From the NCBI GenBank assembly GCA_031282145.1, contig JAITEG010000072.1:1-32125 (forward strand): a stretch of 32,125 nt of DNA, written 5' to 3'. Within the stretch, counting starts at the first letter, position 1. Each line of letters starts with the position of its first letter. The DNA is from Spirochaetaceae bacterium. Its GTDB lineage: Bacteria > Spirochaetota > Spirochaetia > Treponematales > Breznakiellaceae. The notes under the pieces were generated by a model. That model was not told the DNA's origin. It did no database searches and worked only from the letters and a program-made list of their open reading frames with translations. Below are positions 23,256 to 29,500 of the stretch, one piece after another. The translations under genes and the position numbers were made by a program.

Positions 23256-24113
23256 TTGCAAAGTAAAATTTACAATCCATGGTTTTTGATGCCCTTGCTG
23301 CTTGTTTATGGCGTATTGTTTATAATTCCTACAATTATCTCATTCTTTTTCAGCTTAACCGTATGGACCCTGTTTGATTTTCGTTTTGTGGGATTCTATA
23401 ATTTTGTTACCTTCTTTTCTGAATATTCCCTGCGGATAGGCGTCAAGAATACCCTTATTTATGCGGCCTTGACCTGCGGATTTAAGGCAGTGATCGGCTT
23501 GGGCCTGGCAGTACTGCTTACGTCAAAAATAAAAACCAAACACATTATCCGCTCGATCCTCTTTTTCCCCAATCTGGTAAGCACTATCGCCGTGGGTTTG
23601 ACCTTTAGCGCACTGATGCACCCTACCAAAGGCCTCTTTAATAGCCTCTTGGCGGGTCTGGGCATTGAGGGTCCTGATTGGCTGGGTAATATCTCCCTGG
23701 CCCTCTACTCGGTGATCTTTACCGATGTCTGGAAAGGGGTTGGGGTAGCCACGGTGATCTACATTGCCGGTCTCCAGGCGATACCGGAAACCTACTATGA
23801 GGCGGCCGCTATTGACGGCGCCGGAGGGTTTCTCCGCTTCCGCCATATCACCTTGCCGCTGGTTCGTTCTTCTATTAATACGGTTATCATCCTTGCCTTT
23901 ATCGGGGGGATCCGTACTTTCGATTTGATATGGTCCATGACCAAGGGAGGCCCCGGCTTTGCCACCGATACTTTGGCATCCATTATTTATAAACAGTACG
24001 CATACGGATTTTACGGGTTGGCAACCGCGGGGAATGTGGTTATGTTTTTCCTCATTGCCTTTATTGCTTTTCCCCTGTATAAATTCCTCATCAGCAGGGA
24101 GGTAGACCTTTGA
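23256..24113 (+). CDS. Sugar ABC transporter permease (UgpA/MalF type)
   Basis: This is a membrane subunit of 285 aa with the first helix at MPLLLVYGVLFIIPTIISFFF and about six helices in total. The EAA loop is YYEAAAIDGAGGFLRFRHITLPLVRS. The start codon is an unusual TTG at 23256: CGGAG lies 8 bases upstream of it, while the nearer ATG at 23249 opens only a five-codon ORF that overlaps it. TPL-type features such as GGPGFATDTLASIIYKQYAYGFYGLATAGNVVMF are typical of this family. The last base of the stop codon overlaps the first base of the next gene. Confidence 0.9.
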   Translation: MQSKIYNPWFLMPLLLVYGVLFIIPTIISFFFSLTVWTLFDFRFVGFYNFVTFFSEYSLRIGVKNTLIYAALTCGFKAVIGLGLAVLLTSKIKTKHIIRSILFFPNLVSTIAVGLTFSALMHPTKGLFNSLLAGLGIEGPDWLGNISLALYSVIFTDVWKGVGVATVIYIAGLQAIPETYYEAAAIDGAGGFLRFRHITLPLVRSSINTVIILAFIGGIRTFDLIWSMTKGGPGFATDTLASIIYKQYAYGFYGLATAGNVVMFFLIAFIAFPLYKFLISREVDL

Positions 24114-24940
24114 TGAAAAAGAAACGGGTTGCCCTTTTAGCTGATATTGTCTCCATGGTTCTGGCTTTTATCATTTTTATTATTCCCTTTTATTTCATCT
24201 TTCTTAATTCTCTTAAAAACCGCAGGGAATCGGGATTGATGAATCTTAAATGGCCCGATGCCCTGCATTTTGAAAATTATCCTGAAGTCATAAGCACCCA
24301 AAATTATATGATTGTCCGGGCTTTCCTGAACAGCGTTGTTATTACCGCCGGGGGAATCGTATGTCTGGTGGTGATATGCGCCCTGGGGGGATATATTTTG
24401 CAGCGGGTGACCAGCAAACTGATGACGGGGATCAACTTTCTTATCCTCACGGGGCTCATGCTGCCCCCGGCCATTTTGCCTACCATTTGGGTTATGCAGG
24501 TTATCGGCATATACCGTTCCCTCTTTGGGATGATCCTGGTGGAGGCCGCTTTAAACATCCCCTTTACGGTCATGCTCTACCGGGGTTATACCGCGTCCAT
24601 ACCCCGGGAAATAGAAGAGGCCGCCTATGTAGACGGCTGCAACTCGGTGCGTTTGTTTGTACAAATTATTTTTCCCCTGCTCCTGCCGGTAACCGCTACC
24701 GTAATTGTCCTTTCCTCCGTTAACATCTTTAATGATTTCGTAAACCCCCTGTACTTTTTGCCCGGATCAAGAAGTCCCACCGTACAGCTGACGCTGTATA
24801 ATTTTATGGGCCGTTACGCCAGCTCCTGGAACCTGCTTTTTGCCGATGTGGTGTTGATCACCATTCCGCCGTTGCTGCTGTTTATTTTCTTCAACAGAAA
24901 AATCGTCTCCGGCATTACCGCCGGTGCGGTGAAGGGTTGA
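24113..24940 (+). CDS. Sugar ABC transporter permease (UgpE/MalG type)
   Basis: This is the second membrane subunit, 275 aa. The track's TTG start (24110) is replaced by the ATG at 24113, which overlaps the previous stop codon (TGATG), a classic coupling arrangement. Hydrophobic segments begin at LADIVSMVLAFIIFIIPFYFIFL. PREIEEAAYVDGCNSVRLFVQIIFPLLLP is the EAA loop contacting the ATPase and QRVTSKLMTGINFLILTGLMLPPAILPTIWVMQVI is typical of MalG-like proteins. The C-terminus FFNRKIVSGITAGAVKG is diagnostic of CUT1 permeases. No ATPase gene is adjacent. Confidence 0.92.
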   Translation: MKKKRVALLADIVSMVLAFIIFIIPFYFIFLNSLKNRRESGLMNLKWPDALHFENYPEVISTQNYMIVRAFLNSVVITAGGIVCLVVICALGGYILQRVTSKLMTGINFLILTGLMLPPAILPTIWVMQVIGIYRSLFGMILVEAALNIPFTVMLYRGYTASIPREIEEAAYVDGCNSVRLFVQIIFPLLLPVTATVIVLSSVNIFNDFVNPLYFLPGSRSPTVQLTLYNFMGRYASSWNLLFADVVLITIPPLLLFIFFNRKIVSGITAGAVKG

Positions 24941-25023
24941 TGGCAGAGGGAACATGAGCCTAAACCGCCTCTGATTCGGGGTAATTTATCTTCGCCCTAC
25001 TTGTGTCCTCATTAGTTCTCTAC

Positions 25024-25037
25024 TATACTACAGTATA
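25024..25037 (+). promoter_or_regulatory. Short palindrome upstream of the aldolase gene
   Basis: TATACT-AC-AGTATA is a perfect 6-bp inverted repeat with a 2-base spacer, 24 bases before the aldolase ATG. It may be an operator or part of a promoter. Confidence 0.35.
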
Positions 25038-25061
25038 AATCCCCTTCATAAAGGACATAGT

Positions 25062-26027
25062 ATGGTTGCCGTATTGGAAAAACTTGGAAAAATCGGTATT
25101 GTGCCGGTTATTAAGATCGATGATCCGGAAAAGGCGGTTCCCCTGGCCCGGGCCCTTCTGGCCGGCGGGATTCCCTGTGCGGAGATCACTTTCCGGACCA
25201 GTCAAGGAGAAGCGGCCCTGGGCCGGATAAGCAGGGAAGTTCCGGAGATCCTCCTTGGGGCCGGGACGGTATTAACGGTTGAACAGGTCGATAAGGCGAT
25301 CGCCGCAGGGGCGAAGTTCATCGTTAGTCCCGGTTTTAATCCCCGGGTGGTACAGCACTGTATTGACCAGGGTATCCCCATTACCCCGGGATGCTCCAAC
25401 CCTTCGGATATGGAGGCCGCCCTGGAAGCGGGGCTTGAGGTAGTTAAGTTTTTTCCTGCCGAACAATCGGGGGGGCTGGATTATATCAAAGCCGTGGCAG
25501 CCCCCTACACCACCTTAAAATTCATGCCCACCGGGGGCATTAACGCGCTTAATATCGCCGCCTATACCTCCTATGAAAAGATCCTCGCCTGCGGCGGTTC
25601 CTGGATGGTTCCCGCCGACCGGATCAACGCGGGAGATTTTGACACCATCACGGCCCTTTGCAAAGAAGCGGTGTCCAAAATTTTGGGATTCTCCCTGGTC
25701 CATGTGGGGATCAACGCGGCCAATGAAAATGAAGCGCTCAAGGCGGCCCGGCTCTTTGAGACCATGTTCGGTTTTACCGCCAAAAGCGGGACCAGTTCTA
25801 TTTTTTCCGGAGAGGGTATCGAAATCATGAAGTCCCCCTACCTGGGTAAAAACGGGCACATCGCCATCGGAACCAACAGCCTCAAACGGGGAATCGCGTA
25901 CCTGGAGCGGAAAGGCTTCACCTTTAACCCCGACAGCCTAAAAACCGATGCCCGGGGAGTCATGGCCGCCCTTTATCTCTCTGATGAAATTGCCGGTTTC
26001 GCGGTACATTTGGTACAAAAGAAGTAA
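25062..26027 (+). CDS. eda: KDPG/KHG aldolase fused to a C-terminal VOC-like domain
   Basis: The N-terminal 205 residues are a class I 2-keto-3-deoxy-6-phosphogluconate aldolase, cutting KDPG to pyruvate and glyceraldehyde-3-phosphate. E41 in AEITFRT is the catalytic acid/base and K129 in EVVKFFPAEQ the Schiff-base lysine; LGAGTVL, FIVSPGF and MPTGGI are all present. The protein is 321 aa, about 110 longer than a normal Eda. The extra part (residues 210-320, FSLVHVGINAANENEALKAARLFETMFGF... then GRGVMAALYLSDEIAGFAVHLVQ-like sequence) looks like a glyoxalase/VOC beta-alpha-beta-beta-beta module. AAAGGA precedes the ATG. The KDG kinase follows 11 bases later. The VOC part may be regulatory or may bind a sugar acid; its role is unknown. 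Confidence 0.88.
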   Translation: MVAVLEKLGKIGIVPVIKIDDPEKAVPLARALLAGGIPCAEITFRTSQGEAALGRISREVPEILLGAGTVLTVEQVDKAIAAGAKFIVSPGFNPRVVQHCIDQGIPITPGCSNPSDMEAALEAGLEVVKFFPAEQSGGLDYIKAVAAPYTTLKFMPTGGINALNIAAYTSYEKILACGGSWMVPADRINAGDFDTITALCKEAVSKILGFSLVHVGINAANENEALKAARLFETMFGFTAKSGTSSIFSGEGIEIMKSPYLGKNGHIAIGTNSLKRGIAYLERKGFTFNPDSLKTDARGVMAALYLSDEIAGFAVHLVQKK

Positions 26028-26038
26028 AGGAGCTCTAT

Positions 26039-27061
26039 ATGGAACGGGTTGTTACCTTTGGTGAAATTATGCTGCGCCTGGCCCCTGAGGGCTATTATCG
26101 TTTTGTCCAGGCCCATACCCTGGGGGCTACCTTTGGCGGGGGGGAGGCTAATGTGGCGATTTCCCTGGCCAATTTCGGCCTTAGCGCCGCCTTTGTCACC
26201 AAGCTGCCGAAACACGAGATAGGCCAGGCCGCGGTGAACAAGCTCCGGGAATTCGGGGTAGATACCTCCGGTATTGTCCGGGGCGGGAACCGGGTGGGGA
26301 TCTACTTCCTGGAAAAGGGGGCCTCCCAACGGCCCTCAAAGGTTATCTATGACCGGGCCCATTCCGCCATTGCCGAGGCCGCCCCGGAGGATTTTAACTG
26401 GAAGGCCCTTTTAACGGATGCGGCCTGGTTCCACTTTACCGGCATTACCCCCGCGTTGGGGGATACGGTAGCGGCCATAATGGAGGACGCCTGCAAACAG
26501 GCCAAAGCCCAGGGCATCACGGTCTCCTGCGACCTTAACTACCGCAAAAACCTCTGGTCCCGGGAAAAGGCCGGGGAAGTTATGGGCCGTCTTATGGACT
26601 ATGTGGACGTCTGCATTGCCAATGAGGAGGATGCCGCGGATGTTTTTGGTATTCATGCGGATAATTCCGATGTCTCAGGCGGAAAGATAAACCGGGAAGG
26701 GTATCAGGGGGTAGCCCGGGCCCTTGCGGAACGGTTTGGATTTAAGAAGGTGGCCATTACCTTGCGGGAATCCATTTCGGCCAATGATAATAATTGGGCC
26801 GCCATGCTCTACGAGGGCGGGGCCTTTTATTTTTCCAAGAAATACCCCGTCCGGATCGTTGACCGTGTGGGAGGCGGCGACAGTTTCGGCGCGGGCCTTA
26901 TCTATGGGACCCTCAAGTCCCTGCCTCCTCAAGCGGCCATCGAATTCGCCGTGGCCGCAAGCTGCCTTAAACACAGCGTCGAAGGGGACTTTAACCACGT
27001 CTCGGTGGATGAGGTGCAAAAACTCGCCGGAGGAGACGCCTCGGGAAGGGTTCAGCGCTAA
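26039..27061 (+). CDS. kdgK: 2-dehydro-3-deoxygluconokinase (PfkB family)
   Basis: This enzyme phosphorylates KDG to KDPG with ATP, the step before the aldolase encoded just upstream. It is 340 aa. MERVVTFGEIMLRLAPEGYYRFVQ and FGGGEANVAISLANFG are typical of KdgK-like ribokinase-fold enzymes, SCDLNYRKNLW is the core substrate/ATP region, and DRVGGGDSFGAGLIYG is the PfkB C-terminal signature with D281 as catalytic base. AAGGAG lies before the ATG, 11 bases after the aldolase. Other sugar specificities in the PfkB family are possible, but the pairing with a KDPG aldolase supports KDG. The operon probably ends at the hairpin just after the stop codon. Confidence 0.9.
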   Translation: MERVVTFGEIMLRLAPEGYYRFVQAHTLGATFGGGEANVAISLANFGLSAAFVTKLPKHEIGQAAVNKLREFGVDTSGIVRGGNRVGIYFLEKGASQRPSKVIYDRAHSAIAEAAPEDFNWKALLTDAAWFHFTGITPALGDTVAAIMEDACKQAKAQGITVSCDLNYRKNLWSREKAGEVMGRLMDYVDVCIANEEDAADVFGIHADNSDVSGGKINREGYQGVARALAERFGFKKVAITLRESISANDNNWAAMLYEGGAFYFSKKYPVRIVDRVGGGDSFGAGLIYGTLKSLPPQAAIEFAVAASCLKHSVEGDFNHVSVDEVQKLAGGDASGRVQR

Positions 27062-27068
27062 GGGCCCG

Positions 27069-27100
27069 GAGCAGGGGACGGCTTGCCCCGTCCCCTGCTT
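27069..27100 (+). terminator. Strong GC-rich hairpin after kdgK
   Basis: GCAGGGGACGG (27071-27081) pairs perfectly with CCGTCCCCTGC (27088-27098), starting 10 bases after the kdgK stop. There is no T-run, so it may act with Rho or as an mRNA 3' stabiliser. Confidence 0.6.
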
Positions 27101-27160
27101 CGCCCTCTCCGCGCGGCGCTTATCGCGGCATTTGGCGCAACGATTATTGACGGATGCAGA

Positions 27161-27962
27161 ATGGACAATATCATAGATTTTCTGAAAAACTATTCATTGC
27201 TCAAGCATAAAAACGTTGATTCGAACTTCTTTCAGATTACGGGATTTCCTCATTACGAAAATGTAAGTAGTAATGTTTTAAGTTTTTACTTTAAAAAGTG
27301 CCCCCTCGTTCTAAAAGCATTCTTGAATTGTATATCTTTTGTATAAGGATTTTTCCACTGAATTGAAAAAATATTATCCTGAACTGTTGAATAGTTTAGG
27401 GCATAAGTATTTCTTCCTTTTAACGGAATATATTGCAAATCTTGACTTTTTGGAAGGAGACTATTGTATGAACAAGGAATTTGTTGAAATTGCAAAACAG
27501 GACGACAACAGAGAAAAGATTGTACAGATTATGTCTGAAGGGAATCGTTTGCGTAATGACCTGAAAAATATGGCTTGCCAAATTAAAGATGATTTAATGA
27601 AATACAGTAAATCATTTGATAAGCAATCAGTTGATCAGGAGAAAGATCAAATGGCTGCTACTGCTTATTTTCAAAACTGTTGTTTGCCTGAAACAAAATA
27701 CAATGTCGCCATCGAGGTGATTGTTGATGTTGATGGGTTTGATATTCAGATATATGAAATTGAAAATCAATTTGATCCGGAATTCAAGAATATTCTGTTG
27801 GGGGAAATATTATCCGATAAAGAATATGAAATTAGATATTCTACCCGAGTAAATTATAAAGATCCAATAGAACTAGAAGAATACGACAAACTGATAAAAA
27901 TTCTTATAGATTTATTTAAGGCTTTTGATAATTATATTAACAACAAAAAGCATGGTGCATAA
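27161..27962 (+). pseudogene. PD-(D/E)XK nuclease-family gene with catalytic core deleted
   Basis: The N-terminal piece (27161-27346) reads MDNIIDFLKNYSLLKHKNV, FFQITGFPHYENVSSNVLSFYF and VLKAFLNCI, the opening of a PDDEXK_4-type nuclease family. The second piece (27339-27962, different frame, TTG-start artefact in the track) reads LYKDFSTELKKYYPELLNSLGHKYFFLLTEYI and CMNKEFVEIAKQDDNREKIVQ, then a charged coiled region, which resembles the C-terminal half. In intact members the Asp/Glu-Xaa-Lys active site lies between these pieces; here only a few bases separate them, and a frameshift intervenes. The track's earlier start at 27083 is within terminator DNA. The region is AT-rich unlike its neighbours, a sign of transfer. 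It is probably a dead defence or restriction-type gene; a product of the C-terminal ORF alone is possible. Confidence 0.65.
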
Positions 27963-27992
27963 ATGTCGTTTGCGTTTCTGGCGCCCCCTGGT

Positions 27993-28007
27993 CTTTGCTG
28001 TGCAAAG
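27993..28007. repeat. Small hairpin between convergent genes
   Basis: CTTTGC-TGT-GCAAAG is a perfect 6-bp inverted repeat directly after the jetD stop codon (minus strand). It has no T-run; a weak terminator is possible. Confidence 0.4.
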
Positions 28008-28010
28008 CTC

Positions 28011-29498
28011 TCATTCGGGCCGCCAAACCGTCGTAAACAACCGGTAGTCGATTATCTCCTGTTCCACCCCAAGGGCGGTCTCTTCTATCCGCCGGATGAG
28101 TTCCTCCACGCCCGGGAGGGAGCGGGTTTCACGGGTGATAAGCCCTATCCGCCGCAGCATGGTTGGTTCCAGTTTCCTGCCGCAGTTCCGGTAACGGTCA
28201 AAAGTGGCGGCGTTCATCCCGACCGGTTGTATTTTTTTGCCCGTGATTTCCCCCAGTTCCTGGAGGATGAGGAGGCCGTCGGGGTCCAGGTCGCCGGCGT
28301 GGAAAAAGGTGAACCCTGATTGGGCGAGAAGCGACGCCAGGGTCTGGGCCGCCCGGTTAGGATGGCCCCCGGTATAGAGAAAACAGGTATAACCCGGCAG
28401 AGATTCCGCCAAGGCGAAAAAGGTTTCCTTGTTTTCGATCATCAGCACCGATGGGGTCTTTCCTTTTATGGGCGTGATGGACCGCACTTTCCGGATCGTC
28501 CCCAGGGGAAGGGCAAGAATGCTTCCCGTGGCGTTTACCATGGGGGCCGTTTCCGGGGAACCGGGCGGTGTCCCGTTCCCAAAACCGGATGGGGTGTTCC
28601 CGGAGCCGGGGGTTTCTTCAAACTGAAACAGGATCTTCCCGGCAATAAAGGTTTCCGGGAAAGAACGATCCAAAAAAGCAAAGTCCGGAACCGCAACCCC
28701 CAATCTCCGGGCCCGGGAGAGGAGGGGGGTAAATCGGCTAATCAGGGCTTCCAACCGCTTGGAATCCCCGTAGAGGGCAACCGACAGGGCCCGGGGGGTG
28801 ATCCCCTCAGGCCAGCCGGTTTTGGCCCCTGGAGTAGGGCGAAGGGCGGACATCTCGCGCCCTGCTAGGCCATCTACGCCCTCCGCGTCACCCAAGTAAC
28901 CCCCCTGGGGAGCCGCGCCGGAAAAAAAGCCCGTGAGCCGGGCCAGATCCCGTACCGCCTTCACCTCGAGCCCCAGGGCCGCGTCCTGGGGGGTGAAATT
29001 TTGAGCGATAAAGGCAAAAAGGGCGATTTCAATTTCCCCGGCTTCAGGGGCGATGCCGCTCCGCTCTTGACGGCGCCCTTCGGCGGCAAGCGCCAAAGTC
29101 CGGGCGGTTTCCCGGACCTCTTCAGCCACGGTTCGGGGAGAGGGCTTTCCCGCCAGCTCAAAGAGCAGCTCCGCTTTCCGGCAAACCAGGGCGCGGATCG
29201 CCTCGCCCTTTCGGTGGCGGACCCAGACCAGGGAGAGGAGGCCCCGCTGTTCCAGGGCCTCGGCGGCCTCCAAAAAAGATTCCCGCTCATCCGGGGACGC
29301 CTGCTCAAAACCGGGAAAGATCCGGTCCGGCTGCAGCCTGAGCGGGCGGCCTTCCCGGCTCGGGGCCTCCCCGCCATTGGCGCGGCTTTCATTACCGGCG
29401 GCTTTGACAAATCCCTCCACCCCGGAAACCGCGGCCGCCGCGGACACGGGGTATCGTTCCACAAAAGCCTCGATAATCCGCTTTTCCCAAACCGTCAC
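28011..29498 (-). CDS. jetD: Wadjet system nuclease subunit JetD
   Basis: JetD is the Toprim-containing nuclease subunit of Wadjet, which cuts closed circular plasmids after the JetABC SMC-like motor has extruded them. The C-terminal third has the DUF2220/Toprim core: VLMIENKETFFALAES (about residues 352-365, with the key Glu), YTGGHPNRAAQTLASLL, and FHAGDLDPDGLLILQEL (about 400-415, metal-binding Asp residues). A YRNCGRKLEPTMLRRIGLI-type tail follows. The N-terminal part matches the DUF3322 arm. At 495 aa it is long for JetD; the excess is Gly/Pro/Ala-rich insertions around residues 19-50, 200-230 and 305-335. The start is GTG, 2 bases after the jetC stop, with GGAG upstream. It follows jetC as in known Wadjet operons. 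Confidence 0.88.
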   Translation of the reverse strand: MTVWEKRIIEAFVERYPVSAAAAVSGVEGFVKAAGNESRANGGEAPSREGRPLRLQPDRIFPGFEQASPDERESFLEAAEALEQRGLLSLVWVRHRKGEAIRALVCRKAELLFELAGKPSPRTVAEEVRETARTLALAAEGRRQERSGIAPEAGEIEIALFAFIAQNFTPQDAALGLEVKAVRDLARLTGFFSGAAPQGGYLGDAEGVDGLAGREMSALRPTPGAKTGWPEGITPRALSVALYGDSKRLEALISRFTPLLSRARRLGVAVPDFAFLDRSFPETFIAGKILFQFEETPGSGNTPSGFGNGTPPGSPETAPMVNATGSILALPLGTIRKVRSITPIKGKTPSVLMIENKETFFALAESLPGYTCFLYTGGHPNRAAQTLASLLAQSGFTFFHAGDLDPDGLLILQELGEITGKKIQPVGMNAATFDRYRNCGRKLEPTMLRRIGLITRETRSLPGVEELIRRIEETALGVEQEIIDYRLFTTVWRPE

Positions 29499-29500
29499 GG

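Noticed and set aside
27083-27160. Extended start for the nuclease remnant
   Set aside because: These codons come from the kdgK terminator hairpin and GC-rich spacer; the family N-terminus starts at the ATG at 27161.
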